From Methylomagnum ishizawai (GTDB lineage Bacteria > Pseudomonadota > Gammaproteobacteria > Methylococcales > Methylococcaceae): a stretch of 64,000 bases of DNA. The DNA lies in the NCBI RefSeq assembly GCF_900155475.1, contig NZ_FXAM01000001.1, positions 2,986,881 through 3,050,880 on the forward strand, written 5' to 3'. Below the pieces are notes generated by a model that saw nothing but the letters and a program-made list of their open reading frames with translations, was not told the origin of the DNA and did no database searches. Of this stretch, positions 25,488-35,316 are shown one piece after another; the stretch's first letter is position 1, and every line of letters begins with the position of its first letter. A program made the position numbers and the translations under genes.

Positions 25488-27335
25488 ATGGCAGAAGAAT
25501 CCCCATCCACTTTCCGCATCGGGCTGGTCATGGCCGGTGCTGTTTCCGCCGGGGCGTACACCGCCGGCGTCGTGGACTTCCTCATGGAAGCCCTCGAAAT
25601 CTGGGAACGCAAGAAACGCGAATCCGGCGTCCCCACCCACACCGCCCGCATCGACGTCGTGACCGGCGCTTCGGCGGGTTCCATCGCCGGGGCCGTGTTC
25701 GCCTCCGCCATCCGCGACCAGAACTATCCCGACCTCCGTCCCCAAGAGCAGCGCCAACCGACCCAACTCTACCGCGCCTGGGTGCAAAAGGTGGACATCC
25801 GCCCCATGCTCGGTCTGGACGACCTGGAGAAAACCGCCGTCCAAGACCCCCGCAACTGGCTCCGGCGCACGGCCTGCTGTTTGTTCGGCTGGTGCGGCGA
25901 CACCGCGCCGCCCCAGCCCGGCGCGGTGGCCTCGATCCTGAATTCCGACGCCCTCGACGCCATCGCCAACCAAGTCATCAACGTGGCCTGGACCCGCGCC
26001 GACTGGCCGGGCTATCTACGCGCCCCATTGGCCTTGTACTTCACCGTCACCAACCTGCGCGGCGTCCCCTATTCCATCAATTTTACCGGGGAACAGGGCA
26101 GCGTGTTCGGCATGTCCCAGCACGCCGATTACATGAGTTTCCTCGCCAATAGCGACGGGCAGGGACACCCCGGAACCTATCTGCCCCTGGGCCGTATCGG
26201 CGAATACGACGGCCTCGGCGGCAATTGGGACATGCTCAAGCGCTCGGCCCTCGCCAGCGGCGCGTTCCCGGTCGGCCTAGCGGCGCGGGTGTTGGAACGC
26301 ACCGGCACTGCCGCCTACGACCAACGTTGTTGGTCCATCCCCCATGCCCCCCAAGCCGACGAACCCTGCGTCTGCAAGACCCTGGAACCCATCGAACCGT
26401 CCTGGCCCCAGTGTATCGAGCCGAAGGAATCGTATGTCTACGAATTCGTCAACGTGGACGGCGGGGTCGCCAACAACGAGCCGTTCGAACTGGCGCGGCG
26501 TTTCCTCGCCAACGACCTGGACGTCATGTCCTGTATCCCCGGCACCGCCGCCACCGACAAGCACCTGCCGCGCAGCGCCATCGAGGCCAACGCCAGCGTG
26601 CTGATGGTCGATCCCTTCCCCAACGATTTGACCTACGATTGCGGCTACGCCCCCGACACCGGCCTGATTCCGGTCCTCAAGGGCCTGGTCGGGGCCATGC
26701 TCTCGCAATTGCGCTTCAAGACCGAGGATTTGGAACTGGCCAAGCGCGGCGATGTGCATAGCCGCTGGATCGTCTCGCCCAAGCGTTCGGGGATGGGACC
26801 TGGGAATCCGGCCATCGCCTCGGCCACGCTGGGGGCGTTCGGCGGCTTCATGCACTGGCGGTTCCGCGACCACGACTACCAACTGGGCCGCCGCAACTGC
26901 CAGCGCTTCCTCCAGACCACCTTCCTGCTGCACCGGGACAACCCGGTGTTCGCGGGCCAGTGGCCGGACCCGGCCATCGCGCAATTCGGCACCGAGCGCG
27001 CGTTCCAAGACGGCACAGCCCTCTTCCTGCCCATCATCCCGCTCTATGGGGAATGCGCCCAGACCGTGCCGGAACCGGCATGGCCCAAGGACGCCCTGAC
27101 CGATTTCACCGAACTGCATAAGCTGGTCAAGGCCCGTGCCCAAGCCCTGACCGGGCGCTTGATCGAAACCAATGTCGATAGCTGCCTGGACCGCGGCCTC
27201 ATGAAACTGGGCCTCGGGATCATCAACCTGCGCCGCCAGTTGTCTGGCAAGGACAACATCATCGCGGATGGCGTCATCGCCGCCATCAAAGCGGACTTGC
27301 AGAAAAACAACCTGTTGAGCCAGGAGACCCCATAA
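25488..27335 (+). CDS. Patatin-like phospholipase
   Basis: A 615-residue protein. The N-terminus has the patatin oxyanion loop MAGAVSAGAYTAGV and the nucleophile elbow TGASAGSIAG with Ser62; the catalytic Asp is Asp324 in VNVDGGVANNEP. The dyad is therefore complete and the protein should be an active serine lipase or phospholipase. It is longer than minimal bacterial patatins, with an extra C-terminal half of unknown role. GAGG precedes the ATG; the open frame upstream is not family-like. Secretion signals are not visible. Confidence 0.88.
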   Translation: MAEESPSTFRIGLVMAGAVSAGAYTAGVVDFLMEALEIWERKKRESGVPTHTARIDVVTGASAGSIAGAVFASAIRDQNYPDLRPQEQRQPTQLYRAWVQKVDIRPMLGLDDLEKTAVQDPRNWLRRTACCLFGWCGDTAPPQPGAVASILNSDALDAIANQVINVAWTRADWPGYLRAPLALYFTVTNLRGVPYSINFTGEQGSVFGMSQHADYMSFLANSDGQGHPGTYLPLGRIGEYDGLGGNWDMLKRSALASGAFPVGLAARVLERTGTAAYDQRCWSIPHAPQADEPCVCKTLEPIEPSWPQCIEPKESYVYEFVNVDGGVANNEPFELARRFLANDLDVMSCIPGTAATDKHLPRSAIEANASVLMVDPFPNDLTYDCGYAPDTGLIPVLKGLVGAMLSQLRFKTEDLELAKRGDVHSRWIVSPKRSGMGPGNPAIASATLGAFGGFMHWRFRDHDYQLGRRNCQRFLQTTFLLHRDNPVFAGQWPDPAIAQFGTERAFQDGTALFLPIIPLYGECAQTVPEPAWPKDALTDFTELHKLVKARAQALTGRLIETNVDSCLDRGLMKLGLGIINLRRQLSGKDNIIADGVIAAIKADLQKNNLLSQETP

Positions 27336-27510
27336 GCCCCGGCGGGTGGGCGCCCCGCGCCCACCCCCATGCCCGCGAAATCGACTTCATCCCGCCGTTT
27401 GCCTTAAAATTCCCGCCCTTCCCCCTACGCCCACGATACCGACGCGGCGGCGCGGACGGTCTCCACCGCCCGCACGGGCAACCCCATTCCTGCATCATCA
27501 GCCAAAGACC

Positions 27511-30500
27511 ATGACCGATTCCCCTAGCACACACCTGACCTTGGGCCTGCCCGGCTACACCTATGCCGATTTGTACGATCCCGCCCGTTTGGCGGCCCTG
27601 TCGGCGGACTTCGATGCCCAAGTCCAAGCCGGCCAACCCGAACTGTTCGCCGAATTCGCGCAATACCGCGCCAGCCACGGCGCGGGCATGAAACCCGAAC
27701 AAATCTCCGACCTGTTGGTCCGCATGGCCCCGGAAGTCGGCGGCTTCGTGGCCCGCCTGTTCGGCGTCGAGGCCGAGCGGGCCGCGCAGATCGCCGCCAT
27801 CCGCGCCGATTTCGACGGCGTGTTCGCCTATAAGAACGACATCGTCGGCAAGGTCGCCAGCCGTTACAAAGGCGTGGACCCCGCGACCTGGGACGCGGCG
27901 GAATTGCGCCAGCAATTCACCACCCTGCTGGCCGTCGCGGTCGAGGACAGCCCGCTCAAGGCCGACCGCGAAGCCGCCGTGGCCGGGCTGGCCGTGGCCC
28001 TCAAACACGCCAGCGCAGGCGCGGATACCGGCCTTGCCGCCACCCTGCGCGGGCGGTTGCTGGCCCACGACAGCGCCCCGGCCCTGTTCGAGAACCTGCT
28101 AAGCCAGGACGACGCCGGACTCGCTGCGGGCCTTTACGACGTGGTATGCCGCTGGACCTTCGCCGCGACCCGGCTCCCCGAATTCCAGGCTGAAGTTTCC
28201 GGCTGGCTCAGCTTCAAATCCCCGGCCAAATCCGATTTCGCCCATCTGGTCCACCACGCCACCCGCGAGATCGACGGCTATTCGATCTGGTCCGGCCCCG
28301 AGGAACACCACCGCCGCCGCGACGGCTTCGGCCTGACCGATCCGCGTTTCGGCCAGCGCCGCACGCTGTACGAGGTGGACCATTGCATCTACTGCCACGA
28401 CCGCGACACCGATTCCTGCTCCAAGGGCATGCGGAACAAGAAGGACGGCAGCTACAAGAGCAATCCCTTGGGCGTCACCATCACCGGCTGTCCCTTGGAG
28501 GAAAAAATCTCCGAGATGCACGCGGTCAAGCGCGAGGGCGACAACATCGGCTCCCTGGCCCTCATCACCATCGACAATCCGCTGTGTCCCGGCACCGGCC
28601 ACCGGATTTGCAACGATTGCATGAAGGGCTGCATCTACCAGAAGACCGAGCCGGTCAACATCCCGCAGATCGAAACCAACGTCCTCACCGACGTGCTGTT
28701 CATGCCCTGGGGTTTCGAGATTTATTCGCTGCTGACGCGCTGGAATCCCTTGAACCTCAAGCGCCCGCACGCCCTGGCCTACAACGGCAAGAACGTGCTG
28801 GTCGCGGGCATGGGTCCGGCGGGCTATACCCTGTCGCATTACCTCCTGAACGAAGGTTTCGGCGTGGTCGGCATCGACGGCCTCAAGATCGAACCGCTGC
28901 CGAAAGCCCTGACCGGCGACGCCCACACCCCGCCGCAACCGATCCGCGATTTCCGCGACCTCTACGAAGCTTTGGATAAGCGCATCATGCTGGGCTTCGG
29001 CGGCGTGGCCGAATACGGCATCACCGTGCGCTGGGATAAGAATTTCCTCAAGGTGATCTATCTCAACCTGCTGCGCCGCCACAACTTCCGCATCTATGGC
29101 GGCGTGCGTTTCGGTGGGACGCTGACCATCAACGAGGCTTGGGATTTGGGCTTCGACCATATCGCCATCGCCTCCGGCGCGGGCAAGCCCACCGTCATCG
29201 ATCTCAAGAACAACTTGATCCGCGGCATCCGCAAGGCGTCGGATTTCCTGATGGGCCTGCAATTGACCGGCGCGGCCAAGGAATCCTCCCTCGCCAATAT
29301 GCAAGTCCGCCTGCCGGCCGGGGTCATCGGCGGCGGCCTGACCGCCATCGACACCTGCACCGAAGCCCTGGCCTATTACCCGGTGCAGGTGGAAAAGGTG
29401 CTGCACCGCTATGAAAAGCTGTGCTACATCCACGGCGAAGCCGCCGTCCGCGCCCGCTACGACGCCGAGGAAACCGCCATCCTCGACGAGTTCCTCGAAC
29501 ATGGCCGCATCATCCAGGCCGAGCGCCAACGCGCCGAGGCCGCCGGGGAAAAACCCCACTTCCTGCCGTTCCTGGAGGCTTGGGGCGGGGTGACGATGTT
29601 CTACCGCAAGGGCATCGAGGATGCCCCGGCCTACCGCCAGAACGCCGAGGAAATCAAGGAAGCCCTGGACGAAGGCATCCGCCTCGCCCCCGGCATGAAT
29701 CCGCTGGAAGCCCTCGAAGACCCCTACGGCCACCTCCGCGCTGTGAAATTCGAGCGGCTGGAATTGCAAGACGGCAAGTGGCGCAAGGCCGAGGAATTGG
29801 AAGTACCGCTCAGGAGCCTGTTCGTCGCCGCCGGGACCTCGCCCAACACCATCTACGAATCCGAACACCCGGACAGCTTCGAGATGGATAAGAAGTTCTA
29901 TCAGCGCTACCAGCCAAATTGGGAATCCCTGGGCGCGAAGGATGGGGATTTCGAGTGGGAACCGATGCACGACCAGACGATGCCCAAGCTGGGCAAGCCC
30001 GCGCCGTTCACCTCCTATCGCCGCCAAGGCCGCTTCATCACCTTCTACGGCGACAACCATCCGGTCTACGCCGGCAACGTGGTGAAGGCGATGGCCAGCG
30101 CCAAGGACGGTTATCCCTACATCGCCAAGCTCTACGAAAAAGAGCTGGCGGCGCTCGACGCCAGCCGCCAAGCCGAGCGCGACCAGAAGCTCAAAGCCTT
30201 CCAACACAGCCTGGACGACAAGCTCCTGGCCCACATCGTCGAAATCAACCGGATCACACCGACCATCATCGAAGTCATCGTGCGGGCGCCCTTGGCCGCC
30301 AAGCATTTCTGTCCCGGCCAGTTCTACCGGGTGCAGAATTTCGAGGCTTATGCCCCGGTGGTCGAAGGCACCACGCTCCTGGCCGAAGGTCTGGCCCTGA
30401 CCGGCGCGTGGGTGGATAAGGAACAAGGCCTGGTCTCGCTGATCGCCCTGGAGATGGGCTCGTCCTCGCGCCTGCTGGCGCAGTGGAAACCGGGTGATCC

Positions 30501-31191
30501 CGTCATCGTCATGGGCGTGACCGGCGCTCCGACCGAAATCCACGCCGGGCAGACCGTGGCCCTGTTGGGCGGCGGTTTGGGCAACGCGGTGTTGTTCTCC
30601 ATCGGCAAGGCGCTACGGGCGGCGGGTAGCCAAGTGGTGTATTTCGCGGGCTATCGCAAGCGCGAGGACGTGTTCAAAATCCAGGAGATCGAAGCGGCGT
30701 CGGACGTGGTGGTCTGGTCGGTGGACAAGCTCCCCGGTGCCGAGCCGATCCAGCCCTTGCGCCCGCAGGATAAAACCTTCGTCGGCAATATCGTCGAGGC
30801 CATGGTGGCCTACGCCGAAGGCCAACTCGGCCCGACCCCGGTGCATTTGGACGATGTGGACCATCTCATCGTCATCGGCTCCGACCGGATGATGGCGGCG
30901 GTGAAAGCGGCCCGCTTCGGCATCCTCAAGCCCTATCTCAAGCCGCACCACAGCGCCATCGGCTCCATCAACTCGCCCATGCAGTGCATGATGAAAGGCG
31001 TCTGCGCCCAATGTCTGTGCAAGCATGTCGATCCCGAAACCGGCAAGGAATACTTCGTGTATTCCTGCTACAACCAGGACCAGGAACTCGACCGGGTGGA
31101 TTTCCCGAACCTGAACGCCCGTTTGCGGCAGAATTCGGTGCAGGAGAAGTTGTCGGGCTTGTGGTTGGAGTATTTGTTGTCGAAGCGGTAA
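27511..31191 (+). CDS. Large FAD/NAD(P) and iron-sulfur oxidoreductase fusion
   Basis: A 1226-residue protein with several redox modules. After an N-terminal region without known motif, Cys-rich segments at about 291-305 (CIYCHDRDTDSC) and 360-377 (HRICNDCMKGCIYQ) suggest Fe-S sites like those of GltD-type proteins. A dinucleotide fold starts near 430 (VLVAGMGPAGYTLSHYLL). The C-terminal third resembles a ferredoxin-NADP reductase/PyrK unit (CPGQFYRVQNF, GGGLGNAVLFSIG), ending in a PyrK-like Fe-S motif near 1156-1190 (CMMKGVCAQCLCKHVD). The physiological substrate is unknown. The start at MTDSPSTHLTLG is the most downstream plausible ATG before the conserved part. Confidence 0.8.
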   Translation: MTDSPSTHLTLGLPGYTYADLYDPARLAALSADFDAQVQAGQPELFAEFAQYRASHGAGMKPEQISDLLVRMAPEVGGFVARLFGVEAERAAQIAAIRADFDGVFAYKNDIVGKVASRYKGVDPATWDAAELRQQFTTLLAVAVEDSPLKADREAAVAGLAVALKHASAGADTGLAATLRGRLLAHDSAPALFENLLSQDDAGLAAGLYDVVCRWTFAATRLPEFQAEVSGWLSFKSPAKSDFAHLVHHATREIDGYSIWSGPEEHHRRRDGFGLTDPRFGQRRTLYEVDHCIYCHDRDTDSCSKGMRNKKDGSYKSNPLGVTITGCPLEEKISEMHAVKREGDNIGSLALITIDNPLCPGTGHRICNDCMKGCIYQKTEPVNIPQIETNVLTDVLFMPWGFEIYSLLTRWNPLNLKRPHALAYNGKNVLVAGMGPAGYTLSHYLLNEGFGVVGIDGLKIEPLPKALTGDAHTPPQPIRDFRDLYEALDKRIMLGFGGVAEYGITVRWDKNFLKVIYLNLLRRHNFRIYGGVRFGGTLTINEAWDLGFDHIAIASGAGKPTVIDLKNNLIRGIRKASDFLMGLQLTGAAKESSLANMQVRLPAGVIGGGLTAIDTCTEALAYYPVQVEKVLHRYEKLCYIHGEAAVRARYDAEETAILDEFLEHGRIIQAERQRAEAAGEKPHFLPFLEAWGGVTMFYRKGIEDAPAYRQNAEEIKEALDEGIRLAPGMNPLEALEDPYGHLRAVKFERLELQDGKWRKAEELEVPLRSLFVAAGTSPNTIYESEHPDSFEMDKKFYQRYQPNWESLGAKDGDFEWEPMHDQTMPKLGKPAPFTSYRRQGRFITFYGDNHPVYAGNVVKAMASAKDGYPYIAKLYEKELAALDASRQAERDQKLKAFQHSLDDKLLAHIVEINRITPTIIEVIVRAPLAAKHFCPGQFYRVQNFEAYAPVVEGTTLLAEGLALTGAWVDKEQGLVSLIALEMGSSSRLLAQWKPGDPVIVMGVTGAPTEIHAGQTVALLGGGLGNAVLFSIGKALRAAGSQVVYFAGYRKREDVFKIQEIEAASDVVVWSVDKLPGAEPIQPLRPQDKTFVGNIVEAMVAYAEGQLGPTPVHLDDVDHLIVIGSDRMMAAVKAARFGILKPYLKPHHSAIGSINSPMQCMMKGVCAQCLCKHVDPETGKEYFVYSCYNQDQELDRVDFPNLNARLRQNSVQEKLSGLWLEYLLSKR

Positions 31192-31224
31192 GCAGGCATT
31201 TTCCGCGATCCTCCCGGAGGAACC

Positions 31225-32547
31225 ATGACGCTGACACCCGATCAACAGACCGATCTCAAACACTTCTACAACCAGTTGGAATACTTCCCGTTGGAACCCG
31301 ACGATCCCCGCTATGTGCCTTTCCTGGAGCAAGGTTCGGACTACGATCCCATCGAGTCGCTGTGGGCGCGGATCGTCACCAGCGAAGCCGCCAGCGTCAA
31401 CCTGCTGTCCGGGCAACGGGGCAGCGGCAAAAGTACAGAGTTGCGACGCCTACGCAAAAAGCTGATCGACGAGGGCTGCGTGGTGCTGCTATGCGATATG
31501 CAGAACCATTTGAACCTGACCCAACCCCTGGAAATCAGCGATTTCATGATCTCGCTGATGGTGGCGTTCAACTTGGAATTGAAAGCGATCTATGGACAGG
31601 ATTGCACCCGGCGCAGTTATTGGGATCGCCTGATCGAGTTCTTGAGCCAGGAAGTCCAGATCAAGGATTTGAAGCTGGAAGGCGAATTGGCCGAACCCGA
31701 GCTATTGGGCGGCAAATTCAAGGTGGGCATCGGTGCCGCGCTGCGGGACGATCCCAGCTTCAAAACCCGGCTGCAAGAACATCTGCGCGGCCACGTCGTG
31801 GAATTGATCCGGCAAGCCCACGGGTTCGCGGCGGAAGCGGTGCAATCCATCCGCCAACGGGATGGCGACCGGGACCGGAAAGTCGTGCTGTTGGTGGATT
31901 CGATGGAGCAAATCCGGGGCGTGGGCACGGAAGCCCACAAAGTCCACGAGAGCGTGGAAAACCTGTTCGCCGCCCATGCCGACATGCTCAGGATTCCACT
32001 GCTGCATGTGGTCTATACCATCCCGCCCTATCTGCCGCCGCTGGTGCCGGCCATCGGCCAGATTCTCGGCGGCAACCCGGTGTGCAACCTGCCTTCGGTG
32101 CATATCCGGGACCGGAATGGCAGCCCCGACCCCGTGGGCCTGACCGTCATGCGGCAGATTTTGGAGAAGCGTCATACCGGCTATCGGGAAATCCTGCTCG
32201 ACGGGCAGGTGGACCGGCTGGCCTTGTCCGCCGGGGGCGATTTCCGGGGATTTTTCCGCTTGGTGCGGGATTGCCTCATCAAGGCGCTGACCCGGAAAAC
32301 CCTGCCCGTGCCCGAGGCCGCCGTGATCGACGCCGAAAATCATCTACGGCGGGAAATGCTACCCTTGGCGGAGGACGATAAGGACTGGCTGCGGCATATC
32401 GCCCAGCATCAAGAGTGCCGGTTGCCGAATACCGGCCAACTGCCCCGCCTCGCCCGCTTCTTCGACACCCATCTGGTCTACAACTACCGCAACGGCGAGG
32501 ACTGGTACGACGTGCATCCCTTGCTGCGTTCCGAACTCGGCGCATGA
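31225..32547 (+). CDS. P-loop ATPase of a two-gene ATPase/TPR module
   Basis: A 440-residue AAA/STAND-like ATPase. Walker A is LSGQRGSGKSTELRRL near residue 70 and Walker B is KVVLLVDSMEQI near 220; the rest is mostly helical. No transmembrane segment or known effector domain is evident. GGAGG precedes the ATG. The stop overlaps the start of the TPR gene (ATGA), so the two products are probably made in fixed ratio and may form one complex. Split NTPase plus repeat-sensor pairs of this type recall bacterial NLR-like conflict systems, but this is inference. Confidence 0.78.
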   Translation: MTLTPDQQTDLKHFYNQLEYFPLEPDDPRYVPFLEQGSDYDPIESLWARIVTSEAASVNLLSGQRGSGKSTELRRLRKKLIDEGCVVLLCDMQNHLNLTQPLEISDFMISLMVAFNLELKAIYGQDCTRRSYWDRLIEFLSQEVQIKDLKLEGELAEPELLGGKFKVGIGAALRDDPSFKTRLQEHLRGHVVELIRQAHGFAAEAVQSIRQRDGDRDRKVVLLVDSMEQIRGVGTEAHKVHESVENLFAAHADMLRIPLLHVVYTIPPYLPPLVPAIGQILGGNPVCNLPSVHIRDRNGSPDPVGLTVMRQILEKRHTGYREILLDGQVDRLALSAGGDFRGFFRLVRDCLIKALTRKTLPVPEAAVIDAENHLRREMLPLAEDDKDWLRHIAQHQECRLPNTGQLPRLARFFDTHLVYNYRNGEDWYDVHPLLRSELGA

Positions 32548-34958
32548 CCGCGCCCAAGCCGTTGACAGCACGCGGCGAGGAAGTCTGGGAGAGCTTCCGC
32601 CGCCATGTCGATTGGTGCGAGCGATTCGGTTTGTTCTTCCTGTTCTGCTCGGCGCCGGTGTTGGCGGATGAATTCTACCGGCGGCTGGACGAACTGTTCC
32701 GCTTCAAGATCGCCCCCATGGACCGCATCGTTCCCAGCGCACCCGAAGCCGCTGCCGAGGAAATCCTCGGCTGGATCGCCCGCTACCCCAAGGACCGTGG
32801 CTACCGCTCGCCCATTTGGCTAGACCTGAGCCTGGACCACAACCCCGCTTGGCCTGACGCCCGCGCTTACCTCTTGGCCCGGCTCAACGAGCGGCGCGAG
32901 CCGATCCGCCGCAAGCTGGGCGGTCCGCTCATCGTCGTATTGCCTGGGGATTACCGGCCCAGCTTGCGGGAACTGGCCCCGGACCTGTGGTCGATCCGCC
33001 AGTACAGCCTGGAACTCACGGTGGAAGAGCATCTGTCCGCCGCCGCGCCCGAATCCGCCGCCCGCCCGCCCACCCCCCCCAAAAAACCGCTCGCCCGGTT
33101 GCGGGAAAAGTTTTGCGCTTGGCTACCCTTCCTGCGCCCGCCGGAACCGCCGTTGGAAGACCATGGCCTGCCTACCGTGATCGAATGGAAGCGGCTGCGG
33201 GCCAAGGGCGCACAGGGCCGGGATGTGTGGCTGGCGGGAGCAGCAGCCTTTGAATCGGCCTATGCCGAGCGACGTTTGGAAACCGCCCGCCGCATCGCCG
33301 CCGACATGCTGGGCTTGGCCCGCCGCCTGGGCGACACCCCAGAAGCCCTGCGCGATTTGAGCATCTCCCTCGATAATGTCGGGCGGGTCGCGGAAAATCT
33401 GGGCCGCTTCGAGGACGCCGAAACCGCCTACCGCGAAAGCCTCGGCCTCCGCCGCGACTTGCGCCAGCGCCTGGGCGACACCCCAGAAGCCCTGCGCGAT
33501 TTGAGCATCTCTTTGAACAATGTCGGGCGGGTCGCGGTAAATCTGGGCCGCTTCGAGGACGCCGAAACCGCCTACCGCGAAAGCCTCGGCCTCAGCCGCG
33601 ACTTGTGCCAGCGCCTGGGCGACACCCCAGAAGCCCTGCGCGATTTGAGCATCTCTTTGAACAATGTCGGGCGGGTCGCGGTAAATCTGGGCCGCTTCGA
33701 GGACGCCGAAACCGCCTACCGCGAAAGCCTCGGCCTCCGCCGCGACTTGTGCCAGCGCCTGGGCGACACCCCAGAAGCCCTGCGCGATTTGAGCATCTCC
33801 CTCGATAATGTCGGGCGGGTCGCGGTAAATCTGGGCCGCTTCGAGGACGCCGAAACCGCCTACCGCGAAAGCCTCGGCCTCCGCCGCGACTTGCGCCAGC
33901 GCCTGGGCGACACCCCAGAAGCCCTGCGCGATTTGAGCATCTCCCTCGATAATGTCGGGCGGGTCGCGGTAAATCTGGGCCGCTTCGAGGACGCCGAAAC
34001 CGCCTACCGCGAAAGCCTCGGCCTCAGCCGCGACTTGCGCCAGCGCCTGGGCGACACCCCAGAAGCCCTGCGCGATTTGAGCATCTCCCTCGATAATGTC
34101 GGGCGGGTCGCGGAAAATCTGGGCCGCTTCGAGGACGCCGAAACCGCCTACCGCGAAAGCCTCGGCCTCCGCCGCGACTTGCGCCAGCGCCTGGGCGACA
34201 CCCCAGAAGCCCTGCGCGATTTGAGCATCTCTTTGAACAATGTCGGGCGGGTCGCGGTAAATCTGGGCCGCTTCGAGGACGCCGAAACCGCCTACCGCGA
34301 AAGCCTCGGCCTCAGCCGCGACTTGCGCCAGCGCCTGGGCGACACCCCAGAAGCCCTGCGCGATTTGAGCATCTCCCTCGATAATGTCGGGCGGGTCGCG
34401 GTAAATCTGGGCCGCTTCGAGGACGCCGAAACCGCCTACCGCGAAAGCCTCGGCCTCAGCCGCGACTTGTGCCAGCGCCTGGGCGACACCCCAGAAGCCC
34501 TGCGCGATTTGAGCATCTCTTTGAACAATGTCGGGCGGGTCGCGGTAAATCTGGGCCGCTTCGAGGACGCCGAAACCGCCTACCGCGAAAGCCTCGGCCT
34601 CCGCCGCGACTTGTGCCAGCGCCTGGGCGACACCCCAGAAGCCCTGCGCGATTTGAGCATCTCCCTCGATAATGTCGGGCGGGTCGCGGTAAATCTGGGC
34701 CGCTTCGAGGACGCCGAAACCGCCTACCGCGAAAGCCTCGGCCTCCGCCGCGACTTGCGCCAGCGCCTGGGCGACAACCTGCAAACCATCCGCGACCTCG
34801 CCATTGCCCTGGACAACATGGCCCGAGCGCTGGCAAGCCAGGACCGGAGGAATGAAGCACAGCCCTTCCGCGCCGAAGCCAGGACGCTCTGGCAACGCCT
34901 CGCCAAAGCCTTCCCCGACCACCCCGAATTCGCCGCCCAAGCCCAGCGCGACGCCTGA
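32544..34958 (+). CDS. TPR protein with ten near-identical 48-residue repeats
   Basis: An 804-residue protein. The first 180 residues form a domain I cannot name, with FFLFCSAPVLADEFYRRL, LARLNERREPIRRKL, LIVVLPGDYRP and LAPDLWSIRQYSLEL. A Pro-rich linker follows. From about residue 260 come ten tandem 48-residue TPR-type units (ALRDLSISLNNVGRVA, then GRFEDAETAYRESLGL) and a diverged eleventh. TPR arrays bind proteins or peptides. Start overlaps the ATPase stop (ATGA). The uniform repeats point to recent expansion or gene conversion and can change copy number. Confidence 0.8.
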   Translation: MTAPKPLTARGEEVWESFRRHVDWCERFGLFFLFCSAPVLADEFYRRLDELFRFKIAPMDRIVPSAPEAAAEEILGWIARYPKDRGYRSPIWLDLSLDHNPAWPDARAYLLARLNERREPIRRKLGGPLIVVLPGDYRPSLRELAPDLWSIRQYSLELTVEEHLSAAAPESAARPPTPPKKPLARLREKFCAWLPFLRPPEPPLEDHGLPTVIEWKRLRAKGAQGRDVWLAGAAAFESAYAERRLETARRIAADMLGLARRLGDTPEALRDLSISLDNVGRVAENLGRFEDAETAYRESLGLRRDLRQRLGDTPEALRDLSISLNNVGRVAVNLGRFEDAETAYRESLGLSRDLCQRLGDTPEALRDLSISLNNVGRVAVNLGRFEDAETAYRESLGLRRDLCQRLGDTPEALRDLSISLDNVGRVAVNLGRFEDAETAYRESLGLRRDLRQRLGDTPEALRDLSISLDNVGRVAVNLGRFEDAETAYRESLGLSRDLRQRLGDTPEALRDLSISLDNVGRVAENLGRFEDAETAYRESLGLRRDLRQRLGDTPEALRDLSISLNNVGRVAVNLGRFEDAETAYRESLGLSRDLRQRLGDTPEALRDLSISLDNVGRVAVNLGRFEDAETAYRESLGLSRDLCQRLGDTPEALRDLSISLNNVGRVAVNLGRFEDAETAYRESLGLRRDLCQRLGDTPEALRDLSISLDNVGRVAVNLGRFEDAETAYRESLGLRRDLRQRLGDNLQTIRDLAIALDNMARALASQDRRNEAQPFRAEARTLWQRLAKAFPDHPEFAAQAQRDA
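33324..34763 (+). repeat. Tandem array of ten 144-bp units inside the TPR gene
   Basis: Each unit begins CGCCTGGGCGACACC and recurs exactly every 144 bases (33324, 33468 and so on to 34764, where a diverged unit begins). Units differ at only four or five fixed places, for example CTCGATAAT versus TTGAACAAT and GAAAAT versus GTAAAT. Confidence 0.95.
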
Positions 34959-35028
34959 ATCCCGCCCTTCCCGACCACCCCGCCACCGCCTACAATCCAA
35001 CGTACTCCACCACACAAGGCCCAAGCCC

Positions 35029-35316
35029 ATGGAAGCCACCCTCCGCGAAGTCCAAGCCCACCTGGCCGAATATGTCGCCCGCGCCCAGGCCGGCGAAGAA
35101 CTGACCATCACCGACAACGGCCTGCCGGTGGCGCGGTTGATGCCCTTGCCCAAAACCCTGGAGCAACTCGAACGGGAAGCCATCGCCCGCCTGGACGCCC
35201 AAACCTGGATCAGACCTCCGGTCAAAGACGGCAAGGTCAACGGGGGCGACCCTCCCGTCCCCTGGAATCCGGGAGAAAAAACCCTCTCCGACCTCGTGCT
35301 TGAGGATCGGCCATGA
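35029..35316 (+). CDS. Phd/YefM-type antitoxin
   Basis: A 95-residue protein with the Phd fold N-terminus: ATLREVQAHLAEYVARAQAG, EELTITDNGLPVARLMPL. The C-terminal half is Pro-rich and unstructured-looking, as expected for a toxin-binding tail (PPVPWNPGEKTLSDLVLEDR). It is immediately followed by a PIN-domain toxin whose start overlaps its stop (ATGA). It should repress its own operon by binding DNA. Pairing Phd-type antitoxins with VapC-type toxins is common. Confidence 0.88.
   Translation: MEATLREVQAHLAEYVARAQAGEELTITDNGLPVARLMPLPKTLEQLEREAIARLDAQTWIRPPVKDGKVNGGDPPVPWNPGEKTLSDLVLEDRP

Noticed and set aside
33324-34763. CRISPR-like regular repeats
   Set aside because: The 144-bp units are contiguous, coding and have no unique spacers; the 51-bp array at 48767 has no spacers either. 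Neither is CRISPR.
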